Under the pieces are notes generated by a model, which saw only the letters and a program-made list of their open reading frames with translations, was not told the DNA's origin and did not search any database. A DNA stretch of 13,116 bases. Source: Accumulibacter sp. (GTDB lineage Bacteria > Pseudomonadota > Gammaproteobacteria > Burkholderiales > Rhodocyclaceae). Positions 1-5,837 of this stretch are shown here, one piece after another. The stretch lies in NCBI GenBank assembly GCA_031274075.1, contig JAISQQ010000344.1, forward strand, positions 1 through 13,116. The letters are read 5' to 3'. Numbering within the stretch: position 1 is the stretch's first letter; each line of letters starts with the position of its first letter. A program made the position numbers and the translations under genes.

Positions 1-146
1 TACCAGCATTCGGCGACCTTGTCCTTCGGCTGCATCTTCTGGAACCGCACCCAGATGTCGGTCTGGATGTATTCGACCAGATGACCGAGGTGAATGGCGC
101 CGTTGGCGTAGGGCAAGGCGGAGGTGACGAGGATTTTGCGGGGCAT
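1..146 (-). CDS. metG: Methionyl-tRNA synthetase, N-terminal fragment
   Basis: This is the first 48 codons of a class I methionyl-tRNA synthetase, the cytoplasmic enzyme that charges tRNA-Met; the rest lies beyond the left edge. The translation opens [20 protein letters not shown] and continues with [18 protein letters not shown]. The HLGH stretch is the MetRS form of the class I HIGH signature that binds ATP, and TSALPYANG is the conserved strand and loop just before it. Translation starts at ATG 146, matching the usual N-terminus; an AGGA lies about 10 nt upstream as a modest ribosome site. After QKM the residues ([10 protein letters not shown]) are less typical of the family than what precedes them, so divergence or sequence error near the edge cannot be excluded. 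The gene reads away from the rest of the window and shows no operon link to it. Confidence 0.9.
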   Translation of the reverse strand, partial: MPRKILVTSALPYANGAIHLGHLVEYIQTDIWVRFQKMQPKDKVAECW

Positions 147-264
147 GGAGGGCGATCCTGGGTGGCGTGCCGGGGTTACGTTCGTTTCCGGCGCGGCGGC
201 GCGGAGAAACCGGTATTCTAGCAAAGCGGAGGACGGATGACAGAAGACGGAGGACAGTCCATCC

Positions 265-345
265 AGGGCCATCGCGCCATGTGGCGTCGTTGGCATCGTG
301 GCGATTTCCCTGGGGGCGCGGGTCTCCGGCCCGCCTGGGCATTGG
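265..345. repeat. Dispersed intergenic repeat, unit A, copy 1
   Basis: This stretch is nearly the same, in the same orientation, as 10330-10408. Shared blocks in order are AGGGCCAT, then GTGGCGTCGTTGGCATCGTG, then GCGCGGGTCTCCGGCCCGCC, then TGGCATTGG. The third block can fold (GCGGG pairs with CCCGC). The short segments between blocks differ in length and sequence, as expected for a REP-type or other non-coding repeat that is drifting. It contains no gene and lies between metG and the metal block. Confidence 0.75.
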
Positions 346-357
346 TACACCCCGTAG

Positions 358-412
358 GGCGGAAAAGCGCAGCGCCTTCCGCCGGTCGTTCTCTCCGGCG
401 GCGCAGCCGCCG
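358..412. repeat. Two REP-like hairpins
   Basis: Two consecutive imperfect-to-perfect inverted repeats. GGCGGAA (358-364) pairs with TTCCGCC (377-383). CGGCGGC (396-402) pairs perfectly with GCCGCCG (406-412) over a GCA loop. The linker CGCCGGTCGTTCTC between them recurs near 10282-10296, just before unit A copy 2, so the same repeat modules occur in both places but in swapped order. Such GC-rich extragenic palindromes are common between genes in beta- and gammaproteobacteria; a role in mRNA 3'-end protection is possible but unproven here. Confidence 0.6.
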
Positions 413-418
413 CCTCTA

Positions 419-607
419 TCATTCGGTGGCCTTTGAATCGTACGGCGCGTTGCGCCGTGAAGGGGACTGGAGTAAGCGCTCCAATACTTCCGCCACAATT
501 CCGGTTGTCAGTGATTCCATGCAAATTTTCCTGTGCTCCAGCGAATAGTCCATTGCGAAAAGCATGGTATTGCCAAGAAAAAAGTTTTCTTTAACTTCTC
601 TCAGCAT
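419..607 (-). CDS. Doubtful small open frame, 62 aa
   Basis: A 62-codon frame beginning ATG at 607 with AGGT about 7 nt upstream. The first 48 residues look protein-like ([13 protein letters not shown], then [20 protein letters not shown], an amphipathic helix pattern). The last 14 are read from GC-rich hairpin DNA and look like noise. I do not recognise a family. It lies just downstream of the CDF gene in the AT-richer part and might be the remnant of a fifth gene of the metal block whose 3' end was replaced by host repeat DNA, or simply chance. Confidence is low because it is short and has no visible domain. Confidence 0.25.
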   Translation of the reverse strand: MLREVKENFFLGNTMLFAMDYSLEHRKICMESLTTGIVAEVLERLLQSPSRRNAPYDSKATE

Positions 608-650
608 AGCTTTTACCTATGCGGTATGGCGGTTTTTTTTCAGATAAACC

Positions 651-1541
651 TTAAAAAGCTATGGGCAAATTGGAATCCGAACCCAGAGGCTCAGGTAGCA
701 AGACAATATCCATTTTGAGATTTTTACGAACGGAGTCTACCGCTTGTTCAACGGCATCATGCACTTCGACGAATTTCATTGAAGCGGCAATTTCAATATG
801 AGCGGAAGCGTATTTCCGGGACGGGCCATAGTCATGCACAGTCAGGCCGTGTATATTCTCAATGCCCTGCGTGGCAAGAACAAGCTCGCGAATTTGCCGT
901 TCGATGACCGGGTTTTCCCTTTTTCCCAAGAGAGGATCAAGGGCGTCCACAGCAGTCTTGGCACCGGCAAAAAAAATGCCTCCGGCTACTGCCAGACCGG
1001 TTGCCGCGTCAACGGGAAATGCCGTGCATCCTGAAACCACGAACGAGAATAGCGTCACTCCGGTAACTGCCACATCAGAAAGACTGTCTGTGACGCCCGC
1101 CTGAATTGCGGGTGATTGAAGCGTTTTATTCGCCCGCCGGTAAAACAGCGCCATGACTATTTTCACCAACATGGTGCAAATCAAACCGAAACACACAAAA
1201 GCGTTCCATCCCACAGGTTGCGGATCTAATAAGCGTTCCAGCGCAAACTTTCCGACCGCAAGGCCGGTCGCCATAATCAAGCAGGCGACGATCAGCCCGG
1301 AGATATACTCTATCCGGCCATGCCCGAAAGGGTGCCGTTCATCAGGAGCTTTCCCCGCGGCATGGAAGCCGATTGCCAAGGTCAGGGAACAGCCCGCATC
1401 CGTCAGATTATTGAAGGCATCCGAGAGTACAGCCGCGCTGTTTGCCGCCAGCCCCATAGCCAGTTTGACGGCAAACAGCACCAAGTTGCACAGAACGCCC
1501 GCAAGGCTGACCAGAGTCCCATACCATTCACGTTGCATCAT
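651..1541 (-). CDS. Cation diffusion facilitator (CDF) family metal transporter
   Basis: A 296-aa inner-membrane proton/metal antiporter of the CDF family, expected to export Zn2+, Mn2+, Fe2+, Co2+ or a similar divalent metal from the cytoplasm. Six hydrophobic segments are visible, with the helix-II metal motif SDAFNNLTD (Asp41, Asn45, Asp48), the HPFGHGR loop (residues 70-76) typical of the FieF-like branch, Asp152 and Asp156 in helix V, and a C-terminal cytoplasmic domain (HGLTVHDYG onwards). Asn rather than Asp at position 45 is shared by part of this branch, so the metal cannot be named. The start at 1541 is preferred over ATG 1598 because AAAAGG lies just upstream and the ATG overlaps the Fur-family stop as ATGA, suggesting translational coupling. 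It is the last gene of the metal block, so its expression probably depends on the MarR-type regulator upstream. Confidence 0.9.
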   Translation of the reverse strand: MMQREWYGTLVSLAGVLCNLVLFAVKLAMGLAANSAAVLSDAFNNLTDAGCSLTLAIGFHAAGKAPDERHPFGHGRIEYISGLIVACLIMATGLAVGKFALERLLDPQPVGWNAFVCFGLICTMLVKIVMALFYRRANKTLQSPAIQAGVTDSLSDVAVTGVTLFSFVVSGCTAFPVDAATGLAVAGGIFFAGAKTAVDALDPLLGKRENPVIERQIRELVLATQGIENIHGLTVHDYGPSRKYASAHIEIAASMKFVEVHDAVEQAVDSVRKNLKMDIVLLPEPLGSDSNLPIAF

Positions 1542-2003
1542 GACACCTTTTCTGTTTGCTTCTGAATATGACCATCCAAACACAGGCCATAAACGCAATG
1601 AGCCCGATTCTCTAAAATGAATCCGTGCTCCTGCGCCAGTTTCGCCTGCGTTTTTTGAAGGGCCGGGTTGTGTATTTCCACAACTTTTCCGAAATTCCGG
1701 AAAATAAGATGATCATGTGTCGAATGCGGATTTACGGCATCAAACCGGGCAGATTCATCGCCAATCCGGAGTACAACTACAAGCCCTGCGTCCCTCGGCA
1801 GCTTCAAAGTATGGTATACAGTTTGCCTGCCCGATCCCCGGCACAATTTCCCGCAGGTCATCATACCGATCATCAATGGCGGGATGCCCCGCCATCTCGA
1901 AAAACAGCCCAGCGACAAACTACCTCTGCCTGATTACATGGAGTCCCCTGTCCTCCATGAAATTGCGAAATTGTATCTGGTATTGATTTATTTCCCACCT
2001 CAT
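1538..2003 (-). pseudogene. Fur-family regulator, broken by a stop codon and a frameshift
   Basis: A Fur/PerR-like metalloregulator that no longer reads through. From ATG 2003 the frame gives QYQIQFRNFMEDRGLHVIRQ, then an in-frame TAG at 1922-1920 within the RQR motif. It continues with FVAGLFFEMAGHPAIDDRYD up to IGQA, where one extra base in the TTT at 1822-1824 shifts the frame. The next frame carries TVYHTLKLPRDAGLV (the recognition helix), DESARFD, STHDHLIFRNFGKVVEI and YGLCLDGH. Removing one base restores a 154-residue protein of normal Fur length. Three of the four structural-zinc cysteines expected in the family are also changed (C to F twice in IFRNFG, C to G in CLDG), which argues for real decay rather than two sequencing errors alone. 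It starts 6 nt after the MarR-type gene and its stop overlaps the CDF start. Confidence 0.8.
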
Positions 2004-2009
2004 GGAAGG

Positions 2010-2642
2010 CTATTCATTACCGCTGTGCCGGGGATCATGTGCATTTGGCCCGTGCTGTTCCTGTCTGGAAGCGCCCCTGTGGCCATGTCCATGATGTTCA
2101 TGACCATGATGATCATGTTCTTCATCACCCTCGTGATGGCCGCGCCCGGACCGATGGCCGAATCCATGCTCGTGCTCCACGTCATGGCCGGAGTCGTCCT
2201 TTTCCAGGGACGTTACGATTTTTTCCAGAAGCTCACCCAACTGCTGTCGTTCCACCTCGGACAAGGGCGTGAAGATGGCTTCAGCATTTTTCAGGTGCTC
2301 TTTCTTATGTTCCTCCACCATGGCTCGACCTTGTTCCGTGGCGGAAATAGTGAAATTGCGTTTATCCTGGTCGGATCGCTCCCTGGTGATGAAGCCGTTT
2401 TGTTCCAGTTTTTCCAGAATCTCGCTCAGGGAGGCGGAACGCACATCAAGCATCTCCATCAGATCACGCTGGCTCATGGGTTCTTTTTCTTTGAGTATGG
2501 CAAGCACATGCGTTTGTGCATGTTGCGTATTGCCACGGTTATGGCGGGATCGGGACATAGACTTCAGAGCGCGTCGGAAAAGTCCAAGCAGGGCTTCGCC
2601 GGTTATGGTGGTTGCAAGTGTTATGCTGTTTTCATTTGTCAT
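2010..2642 (-). CDS. MarR-family regulator with histidine-rich C-terminal tail
   Basis: A 210-aa winged-helix transcription factor of the MarR family. Residues 40-105 form the DNA-binding unit: QTHVLAILKEKEPMSQRDLM, the recognition helix near SASLSEILEKLEQNGFI, and the wing RERSDQDKRNFTIS. A dimerisation helix follows to about residue 148. The last 60 residues are unusual: 17 of them are His, clustered as HDHHGHEHHGHGH (176-188), with acidic residues between, which suggests a nickel-, zinc- or copper-binding tail. The start at ATG 2642 is chosen over 2702 because GAGGAGG lies 7 nt upstream and because it clears the preceding gene by 2 nt. It probably represses this operon and responds to metal, a role inferred from the tail and the CDF exporter downstream. 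An alternative is that the tail only buffers metal. Confidence 0.88.
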   Translation of the reverse strand: MTNENSITLATTITGEALLGLFRRALKSMSRSRHNRGNTQHAQTHVLAILKEKEPMSQRDLMEMLDVRSASLSEILEKLEQNGFITRERSDQDKRNFTISATEQGRAMVEEHKKEHLKNAEAIFTPLSEVERQQLGELLEKIVTSLEKDDSGHDVEHEHGFGHRSGRGHHEGDEEHDHHGHEHHGHGHRGASRQEQHGPNAHDPRHSGNE

Positions 2643-2644
2643 TT

Positions 2645-2887
2645 TCAGCCTCCTCGTGCCGAGGCACGTTCTTTTTTTGCAAAAGCAATGCCTTCCCGGC
2701 AACCGGGATCACTTAACGGACAATGTTTTTCACAAAGAGGGCATTGATATCTGTTTTTTTCAAACGCCAATGCGTCATTGCGCATGAAGATTTCTTGACG
2801 GGGCATCCCCGACGATCCCTGTCCATGCCTGTGACCGTGGGAACGCTTATGCTCGAACTGACTGAGTCTTTTAAGAAATCCCAACAT
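2645..2887 (-). CDS. Small Cys/His-rich protein, probable metal binder
   Basis: An 80-aa protein of unknown function and first gene of the metal block. The N-terminal part has a His cluster HKRSHGHRH (residues 13-21); the C-terminal half has four cysteines, CPLCEKHC (49-56) and GC at 63, arranged like a compact metal knuckle. No signal peptide or membrane helix is seen. ATG 2887 follows AAAGGAGA at a good distance, giving strong support for the start. The stop lies 2 nt before the MarR-type ATG, so the two are surely co-transcribed. Similar small cysteine proteins are known to me beside MarR regulators in anaerobes, from memory only. A metal chaperone, a scavenger or an accessory to the regulator are all possible. 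Confidence 0.75.
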   Translation of the reverse strand: MLGFLKRLSQFEHKRSHGHRHGQGSSGMPRQEIFMRNDALAFEKNRYQCPLCEKHCPLSDPGCREGIAFAKKERASARGG

Positions 2888-2922
2888 GGAATTCTCCTTT
2901 GGTTAAATTAGAAGGTGCCTTT

Positions 2923-2935
2923 CGATTAGGAATCG
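2923..2935. promoter_or_regulatory. Candidate operator in front of the metal block
   Basis: A short palindrome, CGATT-AGG-AATCG, lies about 36 nt upstream of the first ATG of the metal block, in the only gap (71 bp) between this block and the Fur-family gene. MarR dimers bind palindromes in such positions. No convincing -35/-10 pair was found, so the block may instead be transcribed from further upstream. Evidence is positional only. Confidence 0.3.
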
Positions 2936-2958
2936 GTGGCTGGATTTTCCCGTTGAAT

Positions 2959-3663
2959 TTACCCCCAATGCGGGAAGGCGGGTTTCGGTAGTTCTGGCCG
3001 CTGATCCGTCCGATCCGGACCGGGCGGCTCATTCCACGCGCTGGCGGTATCTCGCCTTGAGCGCGTCGCGCTGGAGGCGCATGCCGCTGGTTGGCCTTCG
3101 TCGCTCGCGGGACGCGCGCAGTCCGGACATTCCATGACCACGGTCAGCGCTTGCCGCCGCCCCGGCGGGTCTTGCAGCCCGGCGGCCCGGAACAGCCGCT
3201 TTGGCAGGCCCGCGTCGATGAAAGTCACGCTGCGGCCGCAGCGGCGGCAGACCAGCCGATGCGCCCCGGCGCGGGCCGCGGCGGGCGGCGGCGGGATCGA
3301 ATAGACGGCTTTCGGCTTGTCGTGGCCGGGCAGCCAGTCGCGCAGCAGCAGCTTTGCCGAGACCAATCCGGCCAGCACCCGGTAGACCGTGCCCAGGCCG
3401 ATGGGCGCGCCGCGCGCGTCCAGCGCGCGGAACACGTCTTCCACGGTCATCGGCGAAGGGGCGGTTTCGAGCGTCTCGATGATCCAGAGGCGCGGCGCGG
3501 TCGGGCGCAGCCGCGCGGCGCGCAACCGGGCGCACAGGGTCTCGCTCGCGGGCGGCGAGGCGCCGATGCCGGGGCGGGCGCGCGGCGCGGCCAGGGCCGG
3601 CGCGATCCCGGACGCGATCTCGGACACGACAGGGCCGTCGGCCGGCTTGAAAGATCTATCCAC
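2959..3663 (-). CDS. Fur-family transcriptional regulator
   Basis: A 234-aa cytoplasmic metalloregulator of the Fur superfamily, intact unlike the one in the metal block. Residues about 45-110 form the winged helix (LRPTAPRLWIIETLE, then GLGTVYRVLAGLVSAKLL with the recognition helix GTVYR at 91-95). Cys139/Cys142 (CRRC) and Cys179/Cys182 (CPDC) form the usual structural zinc site. The HHDH metal motif of classic Fur is reduced to AHRLVC, so its sensing may differ from true Fur. It carries a 40-residue N-terminal extension rich in Ala/Pro and a tail of about 50 residues after CPDC that looks disordered. The start is GTG 3663, overlapping the end of the reductase gene by 8 nt; no ATG lies in a better place and the ribosome site is weak. 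It likely controls iron or zinc uptake genes, including its own operon. Confidence 0.82.
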   Translation of the reverse strand: MDRSFKPADGPVVSEIASGIAPALAAPRARPGIGASPPASETLCARLRAARLRPTAPRLWIIETLETAPSPMTVEDVFRALDARGAPIGLGTVYRVLAGLVSAKLLLRDWLPGHDKPKAVYSIPPPPAAARAGAHRLVCRRCGRSVTFIDAGLPKRLFRAAGLQDPPGRRQALTVVMECPDCARPASDEGQPAACASSATRSRRDTASAWNEPPGPDRTDQRPELPKPAFPHWG

Positions 3664-4423
3664 GATGCCCCCGCTCGCCTTCTTTCCAGTACCCCTTGGC
3701 GTACATGCGGCCGCGTTCGAGACGGCGCTCGCCGAGCCAGAACTCGCGCCAGCTTTTCACCCAGTCCGACTCGCCGGCCATCCAGACTTGCCCGGGAGCG
3801 CCGATCTCCGGGAGGTCCGCCAGCAGGCGTCCGGCCGGGCGGACATAGTCCCTGGACGCCGCCGAGTATTCCCAGTTGACGTGCAGGTCGGCGGATGAGC
3901 GCACGGACTGCCGTTCGTCGCGGTCGTGAACCACGAGCAGGGCATGGACCTCGACCCCGGCGGGCAGGCTTTCCATGATCGCCTGCGCGGCGGGCAGGGC
4001 GCAGGCGTCGGCGGCCAGCCAGATCCATTTCGAATCGGGCAGCAGATGAAAACCGCCGTCTCTCGGTCCCTTGATCTCGGCCCGATCGCCCGGACGCGCC
4101 AGGCGCGCCCAGTCGGAAACCGTGCCGTTGTCGGGGCCGTCGTAATGCAGGGCAAAATCGATGCCGATCGTCCCCTCGCGTGGGTCGACCTGTCGAATCG
4201 TATAGCCGCGTCCGCCGCGTCCATCCGGCCTGAGCTTGACCCAGGCGGCCGGCGATTCGACGCCGTTCGCTGCGCCGTCCGCTTTGTCGTCCGCTGCGAG
4301 CCAGGCCGCGACCTCGGGGCCGCCCAGCACCAGATGGCGCATCCGGGGCGTGATGCTGACGCCGCGCAGCACGATGGCGCTGATTGGCGAGCGCGATGAC
4401 AACATGGAACGAAAGAAACCCAT
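3656..4423 (-). CDS. Siderophore-interacting protein (ferric-siderophore reductase, ViuB/SIP family)
   Basis: A 255-aa FAD-dependent cytoplasmic reductase of the siderophore-interacting protein family, which releases iron from imported ferric siderophores by reducing it. The FAD-binding beta-barrel includes RGYTIRQVD (72-80, the family RxYTxR motif) and IDFALHYDGPDNGTVSDWA. The NAD(P)H-binding half contains WLAADACALPAA, and the end GRMYAKGYWKEG matches the family's C-terminal KGYWxxG signature. Length is normal. The start at ATG 4423 is supported by AAGGAG 7 nt upstream; an upstream extension to 4612 would be read from repeat DNA. It overlaps the Fur-family gene, so the two form an iron-response pair. 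A short TTCATGAA palindrome lies at 4466-4473, but no clear Fur box is visible. Confidence 0.88.
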   Translation of the reverse strand: MGFFRSMLSSRSPISAIVLRGVSITPRMRHLVLGGPEVAAWLAADDKADGAANGVESPAAWVKLRPDGRGGRGYTIRQVDPREGTIGIDFALHYDGPDNGTVSDWARLARPGDRAEIKGPRDGGFHLLPDSKWIWLAADACALPAAQAIMESLPAGVEVHALLVVHDRDERQSVRSSADLHVNWEYSAASRDYVRPAGRLLADLPEIGAPGQVWMAGESDWVKSWREFWLGERRLERGRMYAKGYWKEGERGHRG

Positions 4424-4490
4424 TGCCGACTCCTTTTCATCTGTTGGCCCATTGGCCGAATTGCGTTCATGAATACTGTGCAAAGCCACC

Positions 4491-4560
4491 CGCCCCGCTT
4501 TTGACCCGTGCCATGACACGGCCGCCGCTGTTGCGGGGCGGAAGCCCCGCGTTCCCAGGG
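4491..4560 (-). repeat. Dispersed intergenic repeat, unit B, copy 1
   Basis: On the minus strand this reads as the same element as 5726-5813 on the plus strand: CCTGGGAACGCGGGGC, then GCCCCGCAACAGCGGCGG, then GTCATGGCACGGGTCAAAAG, then CGGGG. Its distal inverted arm is missing or diverged, so this copy is truncated. It lies between the sigma operon's membrane-protein gene and the reductase gene, and is the reason spurious frames here share peptide strings with those near 5780. Confidence 0.75.
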
Positions 4561-4618
4561 AAGATCGCCAGCAGGTTCTGGGCGAAGGCGGTGTGACGGG
4601 CGCCGTGGTCATGAGCCG

Positions 4619-5011
4619 TCACTCCGTGGGACGGTCATGAATCTCCGTGGGACGGTCATGAATCTCCGCGCCGCCCGCGTCTTCGTCGCCATGAAAGCCG
4701 AAGCGACGCTCCCCGTGACGCCCGAAATGGCGCTTCAATTGCTCCCGCTCTTCCGCGCTCATGCTGTCCCAGCGAGGGTGATGTCCGCGCCAATGACCGC
4801 GACCGCCAAAGAGAATCTTGCAGAGCAGCAGGATGCCCAGCGCCTGCCAGTAGTCGATGCTTCCCAGGCCGGTGAACAGGGCGGGCATCAGCCAGTTCCA
4901 CAGCAGCATGACCAGCCCGCCCAGGACGGCAATGTCGCAGGCCACAGCCAGCACGACCGTGAAACGGCTTGCCCCGCGCCCGCGTCGACCGCCAAAAAAT
5001 AATCTCAGCAT
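4619..5011 (-). CDS. Small two-helix membrane protein downstream of the ECF sigma gene
   Basis: A 130-aa protein with basic N-terminus (LRLFFGGRRGRG), hydrophobic helices at about 17-46 and 54-69 (YWQALGILLLCKILFGG), and a charged, His/Arg-rich cytoplasmic tail containing MSAEEREQLKRHFGRHG. I know this architecture as a frequent companion of ECF sigma genes but can give no proven function. ATG 5011 follows GAAGGAG at good spacing. The gene starts 13 nt after the sigma stop, so they form an operon. It may serve as a membrane-bound modulator of the sigma factor, replacing a classical anti-sigma, but no anti-sigma domain is visible. The last 14 residues are a 7-residue unit (EIHDRPT) repeated twice, from a 21-bp DNA duplication, so the C-terminus is not conserved sequence. 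Confidence 0.8.
   Translation of the reverse strand: MLRLFFGGRRGRGASRFTVVLAVACDIAVLGGLVMLLWNWLMPALFTGLGSIDYWQALGILLLCKILFGGRGHWRGHHPRWDSMSAEEREQLKRHFGRHGERRFGFHGDEDAGGAEIHDRPTEIHDRPTE
4622..4663. repeat. 21-bp tandem duplication at the 3' end of the membrane-protein gene
   Basis: Two exact adjacent copies of a 21-bp unit starting CTCCGTGGGACGGTCATGAA, followed by a 5-nt partial copy. Because 21 is divisible by three, the duplication keeps frame and adds seven residues to the encoded C-terminus. It probably arose by replication slippage and may vary in copy number between strains. Confidence 0.95.
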
Positions 5012-5024
5012 CTTCGTTTCTCCT

Positions 5025-5627
5025 TCAGAAAAGTTCGTCATACGACGCTTGCAGCCGCAAGCGCAGGTGCCGCACGGCGCGTCGTTTCCAGGTAAGCAGG
5101 GTGTTGAGCTTGACGCCGCTCCGGAGCGCCATGTCCTTGAAGCTTTTTCCTTCCAGTTCGTGGGCGATGAACACCTCGCGCTCGTTGGCCGGCAGTTCGT
5201 CCAGGGCCTCCGAGATGGCTTCCAGCAGCACCGCCCGCGCAAGGGAGGCTTCCGGCCCGCCGTCGAGGGCGGGCAGCGCCTGCCCCAGCCAGTCGCCGTC
5301 GTCTTCTTCCTCGTCTTCGCCGGCCGCCGGCGCAAGCGGCAGAGACTCCTCGCGCTTCTTGCGGAAGCGATCGGTGATGCGGTTGCGCGCCACGCGAAAC
5401 AGCCACGCGCCGACCTGTTCGATCGGTTCGGGCAAGCGGTAGGCTTCGACCAGCTCGGAGAAAACGTCCTGGAGGATATCCTCCGCCTCGCCCGAATCCG
5501 GCACGCGCCGGCGGATGAAGCGGCCCAGGCGGTTTCGTTCGCGGGAGACGATTTCTGCGAGGCGCCGGTTTTGCTCGATCATCGGGACGGGAAGAGAAAG
5601 GGTTGGATGATTCTGCGGGGTATCCAT
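5025..5627 (-). CDS. ECF-type RNA polymerase sigma factor
   Basis: A 200-aa sigma-70 family factor of the extracytoplasmic-function type. Region 2 spans about residues 30-95, with SGEAEDILQDVFSELVEAYR and the -10-binding AWLFRVARNRITDRFRKK. A strongly acidic linker (EDEEEDDGD, about 103-112) joins it to region 4 (about 137-190: LPANEREVFIAHELEGKSF, then the helix-turn-helix KDMALRSGVKLNTLLTWKRR). The start at ATG 5627 gives full length but has little ribosome-site support; ATG 5582 (Met16) is an alternative. No classical zinc anti-sigma gene follows; instead a small membrane protein does. The signal that frees this sigma factor is unknown. Upstream lies repeat unit B copy 2, which separates it from the histidine-kinase operon. 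Confidence 0.9.
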   Translation of the reverse strand: MDTPQNHPTLSLPVPMIEQNRRLAEIVSRERNRLGRFIRRRVPDSGEAEDILQDVFSELVEAYRLPEPIEQVGAWLFRVARNRITDRFRKKREESLPLAPAAGEDEEEDDGDWLGQALPALDGGPEASLARAVLLEAISEALDELPANEREVFIAHELEGKSFKDMALRSGVKLNTLLTWKRRAVRHLRLRLQASYDELF

Positions 5628-5725
5628 ACTTGCAAAGACGAATCAGAAGCGAGGATATTGCGGCTGGAGAAAAATAAATACGGACACGGCGCTTTCCCGC
5701 GCGACGGCCGGCTGGGTTTGGGGTT

Positions 5726-5813
5726 CCTGGGAGCGCGGGGCACCAGCCCCGCAACAGCGGCGGCAGCGTCATGGCGCGGGTCAAAAGCGGGGCAGAAGCC
5801 CCGCGCTCCCAGG
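5726..5813. repeat. Dispersed intergenic repeat, unit B, copy 2, with 16-bp inverted ends
   Basis: The ends are perfect 16-bp inverted repeats, CCTGGGAGCGCGGGGC (5726-5741) and GCCCCGCGCTCCCAGG (5798-5813), around a 56-bp core holding a second GC stem and GCAACAGCGGCGG. The arrangement resembles a paired REP unit or a tiny MITE; no coding sequence or obvious target duplication is seen. It lies just after the histidine-kinase stop, where transcribed RNA would form a strong hairpin that could stop or protect the transcript, although no U-tract follows. Confidence 0.8.
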
Positions 5814-5837
5814 TTCCTGCCGTTACCCGCCCTGGCA

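Larger units (their letters stand above)
147..650. other. Intergenic region between metG and the CDF transporter gene
   Basis: About 500 bases without a convincing gene. The left half is GC-rich and carries dispersed-repeat unit A and two strong hairpins (described separately), plus a 7-bp stem with a 3-nt loop at 442-458 (ACGGCGC/GCGCCGT). The right half, from about 500, is clearly AT-richer and blends into the metal block. A 6-bp stem (GCATAG/CTATGC) lies at 604-622 with a run of eight T ten bases later on the plus strand; no plus-strand gene precedes it, so it is not called a terminator. A weak 62-codon minus-strand frame is listed separately. Confidence 0.6.

Noticed and set aside
237..548. 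A 103-codon plus-strand frame after metG
   Set aside because: It is read through repeat unit A and two hairpins, has no ribosome site, and its composition follows the repeats.
604..640. Hairpin plus T-run that resembles a terminator
   Set aside because: The T-run is on the plus strand with no plus-strand gene before it, and is 10 nt from the stem; on the minus strand it would be an A-run.
3091..3898. Overlapping plus-strand frames opposite the Fur-family and reductase genes
   Set aside because: They are antisense to genes with clear family motifs and have no motifs of their own.
5680..5725. GGAAA...TCCGT as an ECF-type autoregulated promoter before the sigma gene
   Set aside because: The spacing between the two elements is too short for ECF promoters, and no alternative pair stood out.
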